Assembly (NCBI GenBank): GCA_963803155.1
Contig: CAWDMN010000063.1
Span: 62,001-126,000 of the forward strand
Reading direction: 5' to 3'
Length of the DNA: 64,000 bases
DNA from: CAWDMN01 sp963803155
GTDB taxonomy: Bacteria > Acidobacteriota > Terriglobia > Versatilivoradales > Versatilivoraceae
A model generated the notes under the pieces. The model was not told the origin of the DNA and did not search any database. It saw nothing but the letters and a program-made list of their open reading frames with translations. Below are positions 35,369 to 43,135 of the stretch, in pieces. Position 1 is the stretch's first letter. Each line of letters begins with the position of its first letter. Both the position numbers and the translations under genes were made by a program.

Positions 35369-36682
35369 ATGGATGAGGAGAATTCTTTGAGCGACTCAAT
35401 TCGGGAGAATGGCGTGGTGGGATCGGGCGGAGCTGGATTTCCCACGGCCATCAAGCTTTCTGCCAAGGCCGGCACTTATATCGTCAATGCGGCGGAGTGT
35501 GAACCTCTTCTCCACAAGGATAAAGAACTCTTAAAGCACTATTCCGGTCCGGTCCTTAAGGGATTGCAAATGGCCATGAAAATGGTCGGAGCCACACGGG
35601 GCGTTATCGGCATCAAGGAAAAATATGAGGATGTCATCGAGTCGCTCTCCAGACAACTTCCCCCCGCGGTTGAGATTTGTCCGTTGAGTGATACTTATCC
35701 CGCCGGGGATGAATTTATTTTGGTTTATGAAGTGACGGGCAAAGTAATTCCTCCCGGCGGACTTCCAAAAGATGTGGGGGCTGTTGTGAACAATGTTGAA
35801 ACGCTCATCAACATTGCCCAGGGAAAGCCAGTCACACACAAATATCTGACCGTGGCCGGGGCCGTGAAAGAACCTGTCACTTTGCGAGTGCCCGTCGGCA
35901 TGACCTATGGGGAAGTGCTGCAGGCTGCCGGCGGAGCTTTGGTAGAAAGATTTGAGGTTTTGGTGGGCGGGATCATGATGGCAAAAATGGCGCCCGACCT
36001 CGACGAGGTTGTAACGAAAACTACGGGGGGATTAATTGTACTGCCGCATGAACATCCCCTCTTGGATCGATACAGGCTGGAGTGGAAGCACATTGACCGG
36101 ATCGGCAAATCCGCCTGCGATCAGTGCAGTTATTGTACGGAACTTTGTCCGCGCTATTTGCTGGGCCATCCTATCGAACCACACAAAGCCATGCGGGCTC
36201 TTTGTTTTGCCCCGGATAAAGATCCCATGATTATGGGAACTCTTTATTGTTGTGAGTGCAATCTCTGTAGTTTGTTTTCTTGCCCGGAAGCGTTGGATCC
36301 CAAGAATGTCTGCGTCCATGATAAAGTGATCGCCCGTGAAAATGGGCTGCGTTGGAGCGGAGATCTCACGGCGATTGTTCCCCACCCGCTGGCCAGCGAA
36401 AGGAGAATCCCCACCAAACGGCTCATGTCCAGGCTCGGATTGAATGTCTTTCGTAATGTCGGTCCGCTGGATGAAAAGCCGCTGAAGCCGGGTCGTGTCT
36501 CGATTCCCTTAAAGCAGCACGCGGGCGCTCCGAGTAATCCGGTGATCAAAGCCGGAGACAAAGTGAAAGAAGGACAACTGATCGCGACAATCCCTGATAA
36601 GGCTCTAGGGGCCAATATTCATGCGAGCATTACAGGAAAGGTGACCGAGGTAAATAACATTTCTATCATCATTGAGAAATGA
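35369..36682 (+). CDS. pduS: PduS-like RnfC-type flavo-iron-sulfur protein of the microcompartment
   Basis: 437 residues, full length for PduS. It opens with GVVGSGGAGFPTAIKLSAKA and VNAAECEPLLHKDKELL (flavin-binding Complex1_51K part). An SLBB segment follows (AGAVKEPVTLRVPVGMTYGEVL). Two 4Fe-4S motifs come next, CDQCSYCTELCPR (about residue 250) and CCECNLCSLFSCP (about 294), and a C-terminal barrel-sandwich (AGDKVKEGQLIATIPDKALGANIHASITGKV). In Pdu organelles PduS passes electrons, probably via PduT, and was proposed to reduce cobalamin. No B12-dependent diol dehydratase is present here, so a redox role such as NADH reoxidation across the shell fits better; that is inference. Confidence 0.93.
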   Translation: MDEENSLSDSIRENGVVGSGGAGFPTAIKLSAKAGTYIVNAAECEPLLHKDKELLKHYSGPVLKGLQMAMKMVGATRGVIGIKEKYEDVIESLSRQLPPAVEICPLSDTYPAGDEFILVYEVTGKVIPPGGLPKDVGAVVNNVETLINIAQGKPVTHKYLTVAGAVKEPVTLRVPVGMTYGEVLQAAGGALVERFEVLVGGIMMAKMAPDLDEVVTKTTGGLIVLPHEHPLLDRYRLEWKHIDRIGKSACDQCSYCTELCPRYLLGHPIEPHKAMRALCFAPDKDPMIMGTLYCCECNLCSLFSCPEALDPKNVCVHDKVIARENGLRWSGDLTAIVPHPLASERRIPTKRLMSRLGLNVFRNVGPLDEKPLKPGRVSIPLKQHAGAPSNPVIKAGDKVKEGQLIATIPDKALGANIHASITGKVTEVNNISIIIEK

Positions 36683-36743
36683 TGGGTCGGAGAGGCATGG
36701 CGATTCAGTCCCCAATTAAAAAATTCATAACCGGGAGATTCTT

Positions 36744-37304
36744 GTGCAGCATCTCGACACAATTGGCTTGCTGGAATTGACCAGCGTGGGAATGGGTTAT
36801 CAGGCGCAAGACGCCATGCTGAAAGCCGCGGCCGTGGAGTTGTTGGTGGCTCGGACCATATGCAGCGGCAAGTATCTGATCGTGGTGGGAGGCGATGTCG
36901 CCTCGGTTGAATCGAGCGTGGCTGCGGGCAGCGCCGCGGCCCTCGGCTCGGTGATCGAGGAGATTGTCATTCCGCGAATCCATCCCTCGGTCTTTCCCGC
37001 CATCTCATTGGCGGTGGATTTGAAAGCTGAACAGGTGGGCGCGCTGGGAATCATTGAGACTTTTTCCGCTTCTTCCATCATTGAGGCCGCCGATGCCATT
37101 GCCAAAGCCGCCAACGTAACGCTATTTCGTATTCACTTGGCCATGGCTTTGGGTGGAAAAGGATTTGCCCTTTTTACCGGAGATGTGGCAAGCGTGGAAA
37201 CAGGCGTGGCTGTTGGCGCGGAAGTGGCCGGACGGGAAGGAATGCTGGTCAGCAAAGTGATTATTCCCGCGCCGCGCAAGGAGCTGTTTAAGGAATTTGT
37301 CTAA
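36744..37304 (+). CDS. pduT: PduT-like tandem-domain shell protein (BMC-T) with Fe-S cysteine
   Basis: 186 residues with a GTG start (GGGAG upstream). Two BMC domains in tandem: IGLLELTSVGMGYQAQDAML (1-90) and ALGIIETFSASSIIEAADAI (95-186). Cys40 in VARTICSGKY aligns with Cys38 of PduT, which in the trimer holds a single 4Fe-4S cluster in the central pore. The second-domain end SKVIIPAPRKEL is typical. Placed directly after pduS, the same pairing as in pdu operons, so electrons can pass from the lumen through the shell. 61 nt separate the two genes. Confidence 0.95.
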   Translation: MQHLDTIGLLELTSVGMGYQAQDAMLKAAAVELLVARTICSGKYLIVVGGDVASVESSVAAGSAAALGSVIEEIVIPRIHPSVFPAISLAVDLKAEQVGALGIIETFSASSIIEAADAIAKAANVTLFRIHLAMALGGKGFALFTGDVASVETGVAVGAEVAGREGMLVSKVIIPAPRKELFKEFV

Positions 37305-37359
37305 CGAGGCTTCGTCTCGGACTCATAAGAATCCGTGGCAATTTGAATTGAGTCAGGTT

Positions 37360-38115
37360 TCAGGCCAGTCGAAACTCTACCCCTCGACTGCTCAACAACT
37401 CCTGAAATTCATTAGTGAGGTGGTCATCAGAAACGATGAGGTCCGCCGTTTCCAATGGCGCCAAATGGACCATGGCATTACGGCCGAATTTGCTATGATC
37501 GGCCACCACAATGATTTTTTGTGAAACTTCAATCATCTTCTTCTCGGATCCCACGATCAGCGTGTTTGAATTGCTAAGCCCCTGATGGGTGATCCCGCCC
37601 ATTCCCATAATCAACAAATCAGCGGAAACAGTCCCCAGCATCTGCTCACAAAAAGGGCCAAGCATCACTCCGAGCCGCGGGTATAGAAATCCGCCAGTCA
37701 GGGTGGTTTCAACATTTTGAGAATTGACGAAAATTTGGGCAATCGGCAGGGAGTTGGTGATGACCTGCAAGGTACGGCCCAATAAGTGGCGCGCCACTTC
37801 CGCTACCGTTGACCCCCCGTCAAGGATAATGGTTTGTCCGTCTTCGACAATTTCCGCCGTGGCTTTTCCAATACGCTTCTTCTCTTCATAGAGCCGGGCC
37901 ATATTGCGCCGGTAATCCATGATATCTTCCTTCGGGGAATTTGAGAGGATTCCTCCATGAACTCGCCTCAAAATTCCTCGCTTTTCCATTTCGATCAAAT
38001 CGCGACGGACAGTCGATTCAGAAACTTCTAAGCTTTGTCCCAAGGTTTCCAGATCGATAAAATCTTTGGAACTAATGAATTCTTGGATTTTGAGCTGCCG
38101 CAAAGGAGCTTTCAT
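37360..38115 (-). CDS. DeoR-family transcriptional regulator of the microcompartment locus
   Basis: 251 residues from ATG 38115 (upstream in-frame ATGs would lie on the predicted transcription start). N-terminal helix-turn-helix: LRQLKIQEFISSKDFIDLETLGQSLEVSESTVRRDLIEMEKRGILRRVHGG. The C-terminal DeoR sensor domain has ILDGGSTVAEVARHLLG and LTGGFLYPRLGVMLGP, which binds sugar phosphates in this family. It sits in opposite direction between the BMC-T and pduL genes, so it most likely represses the pduL operon and itself. A fuculose- or rhamnulose-phosphate inducer is a reasonable guess. Confidence 0.92.
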   Translation of the reverse strand: MKAPLRQLKIQEFISSKDFIDLETLGQSLEVSESTVRRDLIEMEKRGILRRVHGGILSNSPKEDIMDYRRNMARLYEEKKRIGKATAEIVEDGQTIILDGGSTVAEVARHLLGRTLQVITNSLPIAQIFVNSQNVETTLTGGFLYPRLGVMLGPFCEQMLGTVSADLLIMGMGGITHQGLSNSNTLIVGSEKKMIEVSQKIIVVADHSKFGRNAMVHLAPLETADLIVSDDHLTNEFQELLSSRGVEFRLA

Positions 38116-38123
38116 GATGGAAA

Positions 38124-38152
38124 TAATTAGCATAATTTGAAAAAAAATGCAA
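38124..38152 (-). promoter_or_regulatory. Candidate promoter of the deoR gene
   Basis: On the minus strand TTGCAT (38147-38152) and TAATTA (38124-38129) are 17 nt apart, close to the sigma-70 consensus. The start would fall around 38117, next to the ATG at 38115, implying a leaderless or nearly leaderless message. Confidence 0.5.
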
Positions 38153-38158
38153 AGAATA

Positions 38159-38200
38159 TTTCATTTTATGGTTGATTTCTGAATTAAAATGAAATATAAG
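38159..38200 (+). promoter_or_regulatory. Candidate pduL promoter with overlapping operator
   Basis: TTGATT (38172-38177) and TATAAG (38195-38200) are 17 nt apart. A perfect inverted repeat TTTCATTTTA (38159-38168) / TAAAATGAAA (38185-38194) brackets the -35 box. TTTCATTT-type half sites are known for DeoR-family regulators such as AgaR, so this is a good candidate site for the divergent regulator. Confidence 0.55.
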
Positions 38201-38243
38201 TGATTTGAAAGTTGACATTTTTTTCATTTTTATGAGAAAAATT

Positions 38244-38936
38244 ATGCAAAACCCGATGGCGTTGAACCGTTCAATGATAGAAAAAGTCGTTCGGGATGTA
38301 GTCATGGAGAAGTTTGCCGGGCAGGGTTGTTGTAGCCGGCGACAGGAATGCGCCGCTGCCCCTCGCCTTCTCGTCAACGTTTCGGCGCGGCATATGCATG
38401 TGACTCAGGCTCATCTGGAACAACTTTTCGGGATCGGATATCAGCTTACGCCGATGCGTCCCCTTTATCAGGAGGGGCAATTTGCCGCCAAGGAGACCGT
38501 GACTTTGATTGGGCCGCGGAGCCGCTTGATTTCCAATTTGCGTATTCTGGGCCCCTGCCGGAAGCGCTCCCAGATAGAATTGGCTTTTACCGATGGCATT
38601 ACTTTGGGGATTGAAAACCTGCCTGTCCGCATCTCCGGAGAAATCGAGGGCACCCCAGGGGCTTATGTGATGGGACCTGCCGGAATGATTGAAATGAAGG
38701 AAGGGGTGATCCGCGCGGCTCGACATGTGCACATGAGTCCGGCGGATGCTGAAGGTTATGGGGTCAAGCACAAAGATATGATGAAGCTCAAAGTGGGGGG
38801 ACCGGCTGGCGGCGTACTCGATCAAGTCGTGGTCCGGGTCGATCCCGCCACGAAGTTGGAAGTGCATATCGATACGGACGAGGCGAATGGTTGTGGTTTG
38901 CACCTTGCCGAGGTGGTGGAATTGTTGAAATCTTGA
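38244..38936 (+). CDS. pduL: PduL phosphate acyltransferase with N-terminal targeting helix
   Basis: About 230 residues; ATG 38244 is favoured over 38232, with weak ribosome sites for both. The first 20 residues (LNRSMIEKVVRDVVMEKF) form an amphipathic helix typical of encapsulation peptides, joined by a Gly/Cys linker. Two PTAC domains follow with the metal-binding His motifs NVSARHMHVTQAHLEQLFG and RAARHVHMSPADAEGYG and the end HIDTDEANGCGL. PduL swaps CoA for phosphate on acyl-CoA, recycling CoA inside the shell. First gene of the main shell operon and directly downstream of the candidate operator. Confidence 0.95.
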   Translation: MQNPMALNRSMIEKVVRDVVMEKFAGQGCCSRRQECAAAPRLLVNVSARHMHVTQAHLEQLFGIGYQLTPMRPLYQEGQFAAKETVTLIGPRSRLISNLRILGPCRKRSQIELAFTDGITLGIENLPVRISGEIEGTPGAYVMGPAGMIEMKEGVIRAARHVHMSPADAEGYGVKHKDMMKLKVGGPAGGVLDQVVVRVDPATKLEVHIDTDEANGCGLHLAEVVELLKS

Positions 38937-38992
38937 AGCTGATAGCGAATGGCTGGCTGCTGACAGCTCTTTAACGACAGGAGAAACAAATT

Positions 38993-39292
38993 ATGAAACA
39001 AGCCTTGGGAATGATTGAAACCAAAGGGATGGTGGCGCTCATTGAAGCCATTGATGCCATGTGCAAGGCGGCCAACGTGACCTTTGCGCGGTGGGAACCG
39101 ATTGGGTCCGGTTTGGTGACTGCATTTGTGGAGGGGGATGTCGCCGCCTGCAAAGCAGCCACGGATGCCGGCGCTGAAGCAGCGGCCCGTCTGGGCGAGG
39201 TGATCAGCGTGCAGGTGATACCGCGCCCCCATGATGATTTAGATGCCTTTATAAAAGGGAAAAATCCGGCAGCGAAGAATGGCGAAAAATAA
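38993..39292 (+). CDS. Hexameric shell protein (BMC-H), copy 1
   Basis: 99 residues; AGGAG 9 nt upstream. A single BMC domain, ALGMIETKGMVALIEAIDAMCKAANV, with pore loop EPIGSGLV and tail VQVIPRPHDDLDAF, of the PduA/PduJ type. A short charged extension (KGKNPAAKNGEK) follows. Forms the facets of the shell; the small IGSGL pore suits polar metabolites. 56 nt after pduL. Confidence 0.96.
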   Translation: MKQALGMIETKGMVALIEAIDAMCKAANVTFARWEPIGSGLVTAFVEGDVAACKAATDAGAEAAARLGEVISVQVIPRPHDDLDAFIKGKNPAAKNGEK

Positions 39293-39512
39293 TGACTTGC
39301 GAAGCCAACGCTTTCTGAGATGGCGGCATGGAGGCTGGTGAGGGCATGGGCAATGGAAAAGGAGACGGGCGGGATTGGTTGTCGGGGTGGCCAATTTGGC
39401 TGTTCTCTCTTCTTCTTTATCTCGCATCTTCATTTTTATCGCTCCAGGTGAGGCAAGCAAAAAAAAGGAGTTTCGCGATATCGGAACTCTCACTTCTTAA
39501 GTGGAGAAAAAT

Positions 39513-39782
39513 ATGAATCAGGCAATCGGATTGATCGAAACCAAGGGGCTGGTAGGTTTGGTGGAAGCCAGTGATGCCATGTGCAAAGCTGCCAATGTGC
39601 AACTGGTGCGGATGATTCAAATCGGCGGCGGTTTTGTCACGACGGTGGTTCGCGGCGATGTAGGCAGCGTTCGAGCGGCGGTTGATGCTGGAGCGGAAGC
39701 TGCCCGGGGAGTGGGTGAATTGATGGCTGCGCATGTGATTCCACGCCCCCACGAAGCCATCAATGAAGGGGTCTTGAAATAA
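39513..39782 (+). CDS. Hexameric shell protein (BMC-H), copy 2
   Basis: 89 residues from ATG 39513, preceded by GTGGAG. BMC domain AIGLIETKGLVGLVEASDAMCKAANV. The pore loop is QIGGGFV, so Ser is replaced by Gly and a Phe follows, which differs from the other two copies and could change pore selectivity. Ends in VIPRPHEAINEGVLK. The 220-nt gap before it holds no gene. Confidence 0.95.
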   Translation: MNQAIGLIETKGLVGLVEASDAMCKAANVQLVRMIQIGGGFVTTVVRGDVGSVRAAVDAGAEAARGVGELMAAHVIPRPHEAINEGVLK

Positions 39783-39997
39783 ATCGCTCGCCAGTCCGGA
39801 GAAAACCCGGCGCGCCAAAAGCGTCGAGTCGATTTTGTCAGCCTGGCAACGGGAAGGGTATCTGCATCAGGCTGCAATATTTTTAAAAGGCCATATTTTA
39901 TTGAGCTTATATTTTTGTTGTTTTTGGAATTGCGGCAAAAAGTGGAATGTGGCTCAGACCGATTCTGCTTCTATTCAAGTTTGATCAGGAGACTATC

Positions 39998-40267
39998 ATG
40001 GCGCAACAAGCAATTGGCATGATTGAAACCAAGGGGTTGGTATCGTTGGTACAGGCTACTGATGCTATGCTGAAAGCTGCCAATGTGCAGTTTAAAGGAT
40101 GGAGAAAAGTGGGCAGCGGGCTTTGCACAAGTTTTGTTACGGGTGATGTCGCGGCAGTCAAAGCCGCAGTAGATGCCGGCGTCACGGCGGCGCGGGCAAT
40201 CGGGGAAGTGGTGAGCACGGATGTGATTCCGCGCCCCCACGATGATCTGTCCATCATTCTTCCGTAG
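39998..40267 (+). CDS. Hexameric shell protein (BMC-H), copy 3
   Basis: 89 residues from ATG 39998 (AGGAG 7 nt upstream). BMC domain AIGMIETKGLVSLVQATDAMLKAANV with pore loop KVGSGLC; the Cys after the pore loop is unusual. Ends in VIPRPHDDLSIILP. The preceding 215-nt gap is AT-rich near 39890-39940 and may carry an internal promoter. Confidence 0.95.
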   Translation: MAQQAIGMIETKGLVSLVQATDAMLKAANVQFKGWRKVGSGLCTSFVTGDVAAVKAAVDAGVTAARAIGEVVSTDVIPRPHDDLSIILP

Positions 40268-40282
40268 ATAGAGGTTCGGAAA

Positions 40283-40470
40283 GGATGAAGGCGGAAGGAT
40301 GAGGGATGAGGGATGGGGGATGGGGGAGAAGAGTTGAGTGAAAAGTAGCGGTAATGAGGAATCCTAAACTCTCTTCCACCGATTAACCCGATCAAATCTC
40401 ATCATTCTATTCACTCGACAGGCCGATTCAACCCTCATCCCTCATCCTTCCGCCCTTATCCCTCAACCTT
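40283..40470. repeat. Paired inverted heptanucleotide arrays (STRR-like), site 1
   Basis: Left array, eight heptamers from 40283 to 40338: GGATGAA GGCGGAA, GGATGAG twice, GGATGGG twice, GGAGAAG, AGTTGAG. The right array (about 40425-40470) is the same motif on the opposite strand (rc: GGTTGAG GGATAAG GGCGGAA, GGATGAG twice). A 23-bp stretch of each arm (40290-40312 and 40432-40454) is perfectly complementary around a unique 90-nt centre. Located between BMC-H copy 3 and the first BMC-P gene. Confidence 0.8.
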
Positions 40471-40487
40471 TCATAGTGAGGTTTGCC

Positions 40488-40784
40488 ATGTTTTTAGGAA
40501 AAGTGATCGGCAACGTGGTTTCCACCCAGAAGAATCCCAAGTTCCAGGGATTAAAGCTTCTGTTAGTGCAGCCGTACATCTCACAAGGGGAGAAGCTGGT
40601 GACCTCCGGCAGCACCATCGTTGCGGTGGATAGCGTCGGAGCGGGAGAAGGGGAACTGATTATGTTTACCCAGGGAAGTTCCGCGAGGCTCACTGACAAC
40701 ACCAAGGACAAACCTGTCGATGCGGTGATTATTGGGATTGTCGATACGGTAGAGGTTTCGGGCAAACGATTGGAAAAACCTTGA
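40488..40784 (+). CDS. Pentameric vertex protein (BMC-P, EutN/CcmL), copy 1
   Basis: 98 residues from ATG 40488 (GAGG at 40479). MFLGKVIGNVVSTQKNPKFQGLKLLLVQP is the standard opening; AVDSVGAGEGELIMFTQGSSAR and DAVIIGIVDTVEV complete the fold. Caps shell vertices. Three different BMC-P genes per locus is the number seen in planctomycete/verrucomicrobial-type sugar BMCs. Confidence 0.95.
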   Translation: MFLGKVIGNVVSTQKNPKFQGLKLLLVQPYISQGEKLVTSGSTIVAVDSVGAGEGELIMFTQGSSARLTDNTKDKPVDAVIIGIVDTVEVSGKRLEKP

Positions 40785-40923
40785 GAAAATTGACGAGTGA
40801 TAAGTTAAAGCTGACGGGCCAGGCGAGGAAGAGTCAACCGTTCCGTCAAGGATTTCCTCTGGAGTCGATCCTTGGTATAACACTCGGCCCTTTTCACTAG
40901 CATTTATAGATGGGAGCATAAAG

Positions 40924-42363
40924 ATGACACAACAAGACACCATGGTAGCCGCCATAGTTCAGGAAGTGTTGCAGCGCCTTCAGCCCCACTTGCAGGGCGG
41001 ACACGTTGCCCCGGCTCGGGTGGAAAATGGAAAAGATGGAGTATTCTCCAATGTCGACGAAGCAGTCCAAGCGGCTACAAAGGCCCAGGAAAAACTCGCT
41101 ACCATGACGTTGGATGAGCGCGAAGAAATTGTGGACATTATCCGGTGTATTTGCCAGGACCGCGCCGAGGAACTGGGAAAGATGGAATTGGCGGAAACCA
41201 AGATTGGCCGCCTCGATCACAAAATTGCCAAACTGCAAGCCATCAAGCGGGTTTTGGGGACTGAAGCTTTAAAAACTGATGCGCGATCCGATCGCAGTGG
41301 AGTCTGCTTGATCGAGCATGCTCCTTTCGGGGTGATTGGGATGGTGTTGCCGGCAACTCATTCCGTTCCAACCATGGCAGGCAACGCTATCAATGTCATT
41401 GCAGCCGGGAATACTGCCGTCTTTGCGCCGCATCCCGCCGCTTGGAAGGTGGCGGCCTATGCGATACAAATATTTAACCGGGAGATTGAGAAAAAATCCG
41501 GTTTGAGGAACCTCATTTGCACAACGGAAAATCCCACCATTCAGACTACTCAGGAGCTTTTCCAGCATCCGGGGATTAATCTGCTATGTGTTACTGGAGG
41601 GCCGGGAGTCGTCAAGGCCGCCATGCAGGCAGGCAAACGGGTGATTGCCGCGGGCCCGGGGAATCCCCCCGTGGTGGTGGACGAAACCGCCGATTTGGAC
41701 AAAGCGGCCCAATCCATCATTATTGGGGCCTCCTTCGATAATAACTTGTTATGTATTGCGGAGAAGGAAGTGTTTGTGGTGGCCTCTGTAGCCGATGCCT
41801 TTATTGCGGCCATGCGCAAGGCCGGGGCCGTTCAATTGGATTCCCGGCAAATAGAAAAATTAACTCAGACTGTTTTTACCTTTGAGCCTGGGGCGGGGAG
41901 TGGGTGCGGCCGGGCCCACGTGAAACGGGAATTTGTGGGAAAAGATCCTCAAGTGCTCGGTGAAGCCATCGGTCTAAGAATCCCGCGGGGAGTGGATCTG
42001 TTGTTTGGCGAAACTCGTGAGGAGCATCCTTTTGTGCAAGAAGAGCAGATGATGCCCTTCATCCCGATCGTCCGGGTGCCGGACGTAGAAGCCGCCATCC
42101 AAGCCGCCAAGCGGGCCGAACACGATTATCGGCATACAGGCATCATCCACTCTCAAAATAATGAGAACGTGACCCGCATGGCGAGAGTTCTCAATACGAC
42201 TCTTCTGATCCAGAATGCTCCATGCAATGCGAGCCTCGGCTCGGGGGGACCCGGTTATTTGAGTTACAGCATAGCAACTCCAACCGGCGAAGGGGTGACG
42301 ACTCCGTTGACCTTCACCCGTCAACGGCAGCTGACCATCGGCGGAGCGCTCTACATCGTATAG
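40924..42363 (+). CDS. pduP: CoA-acylating aldehyde dehydrogenase (PduP/EutE type) with N-terminal targeting peptide
   Basis: 479 residues; GGGAG 8 nt upstream. The first 20 residues (TMVAAIVQEVLQRLQPHLQG) form an amphipathic helix like known encapsulation peptides. The ALDH fold has APFGVIGMVLPATHSVPTMAGN, the CoA-type motif VTGGPGVVKAAMQAGKRVIAAGPGNPPVVVDETADL, and a catalytic Cys in FDNNLLCIAEKEV (about 277). It converts an aldehyde (lactaldehyde expected from the aldolase) plus NAD+ and CoA to acyl-CoA. The stop codon is the first unit of a heptamer array. Substrate length is inferred only from context. Confidence 0.94.
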   Translation: MTQQDTMVAAIVQEVLQRLQPHLQGGHVAPARVENGKDGVFSNVDEAVQAATKAQEKLATMTLDEREEIVDIIRCICQDRAEELGKMELAETKIGRLDHKIAKLQAIKRVLGTEALKTDARSDRSGVCLIEHAPFGVIGMVLPATHSVPTMAGNAINVIAAGNTAVFAPHPAAWKVAAYAIQIFNREIEKKSGLRNLICTTENPTIQTTQELFQHPGINLLCVTGGPGVVKAAMQAGKRVIAAGPGNPPVVVDETADLDKAAQSIIIGASFDNNLLCIAEKEVFVVASVADAFIAAMRKAGAVQLDSRQIEKLTQTVFTFEPGAGSGCGRAHVKREFVGKDPQVLGEAIGLRIPRGVDLLFGETREEHPFVQEEQMMPFIPIVRVPDVEAAIQAAKRAEHDYRHTGIIHSQNNENVTRMARVLNTTLLIQNAPCNASLGSGGPGYLSYSIATPTGEGVTTPLTFTRQRQLTIGGALYIV

Positions 42364-42445
42364 GTGAAAGGTGCCAGGTGTCTGGATGGGAAGGCGCACT
42401 TGTCACTATTCACTATTCACTATTCACTATCCACTATCCACTGGC
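42362..42445. repeat. Heptanucleotide arrays (STRR-like), site 2
   Basis: Starting within the aldehyde dehydrogenase stop codon are AGGTGAA AGGTGCC AGGTGTC (42362-42382), then TGGATGG. After a 14-nt gap comes CACTATT three times, CACTATC twice and CACTGGC (42404-42445), ending 3 nt before the ATG of the next shell gene. The unit length is exactly seven. Confidence 0.85.
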
Positions 42446-42448
42446 CCT

Positions 42449-42724
42449 ATGTTTATTGCTCGAATCGATGGTTGCGTTACCTCTACGGTCAAACACAAAA
42501 GCCTTGTCGGATACCGGCTCCTGATTGCACAACGGTTGGAGTCTGACGGCAAGCCTGCGGGGGAACCACAAGTGGTGCTCGATACTTTGGGGGCCGGAAA
42601 GGGAAGCAGGGTAATCATTACCAGCGACGGCGATTTGGCTCGTCAAACCTTGAATGACAACTCCACCCCCAGCAGGTTCTTTGTGGTGGGAATTATCGAC
42701 AAGGTGACCATGGATGGAAAATAG
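42449..42724 (+). CDS. Pentameric vertex protein (BMC-P), copy 2
   Basis: 91 residues from ATG 42449. MFIARIDGCVTSTVKHKSLVGYRLLIAQRL, then VVLDTLGAGKGSRVIITSDGDLAR and VVGIIDKVTMDGK. No Shine-Dalgarno sequence is present: the 42 bases upstream are a run of CACTATY heptamers, so its translation must depend on a different mechanism or on coupling. Same operon as its neighbours. Confidence 0.93.
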   Translation: MFIARIDGCVTSTVKHKSLVGYRLLIAQRLESDGKPAGEPQVVLDTLGAGKGSRVIITSDGDLARQTLNDNSTPSRFFVVGIIDKVTMDGK

Positions 42725-42790
42725 GCAAAGGCTAAAAAACGGCGAGATAGTAGCTGTTCTAATCTCCGCGAAAGATTGGACGGAAATTTC

Positions 42791-43135
42791 ATGCGAATGG
42801 GTTATGTCAGGGGAAAAGTCGTCTTGAGTTTGGCCGTCCCGGAGTTGACAGGTACCCGGTTCCTCATGGTGGAACCGATCAGCGCGGAAAATCTCGCTGT
42901 GCGAGAGGGCAAGGGAGGCGGCAAACAGCTGGTCGTGGCGGATCACCTGGCTCCCCACGAAGGGGAGATGATTAGTTTTGTGGAAGGGCGGGAAGCCGCC
43001 AATCCTTATTGGCCGGGGAAAGCCCCCGTCGATGCCTACTGCAGCATGATCATAGATACCGTGGATTATCAGCCTCCGGCGGCGGAATTCCCGTCTGTTA
43101 ATGTGGCGGGAAGCCGGAAAAGGAAAAAATCATGA
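42791..43135 (+). CDS. Pentameric vertex protein (BMC-P), copy 3, extended
   Basis: 114 residues from ATG 42791 (a second ATG at 42797). MGYVRGKVVLSLAVPELTGTRFLMVEP is the BMC-P start; VADHLAPHEGEMISFVEGREAAN and DAYCSMIIDTVDY follow. It has about 20 extra residues at the C-terminus (PPAAEFPSVNVAGSRKRKKS) ending in a basic tail, unlike the other two. The stop overlaps the ATG of the aldolase gene, showing translational coupling. Confidence 0.92.
   Translation: MRMGYVRGKVVLSLAVPELTGTRFLMVEPISAENLAVREGKGGGKQLVVADHLAPHEGEMISFVEGREAANPYWPGKAPVDAYCSMIIDTVDYQPPAAEFPSVNVAGSRKRKKS

Noticed and set aside
38205..38243. Extended pduL start (TTG 38205)
   Set aside because: This position overlaps the predicted transcription start and would add a Phe/Ile-rich stretch not seen in PduL; ATG 38244 or 38232 is better.
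39328..39516. 62-residue membrane-like frame between BMC-H copies 1 and 2
   Set aside because: It runs into the ribosome site and start of BMC-H copy 2, lacks a clear ribosome site, and no such gene is known in BMC loci.
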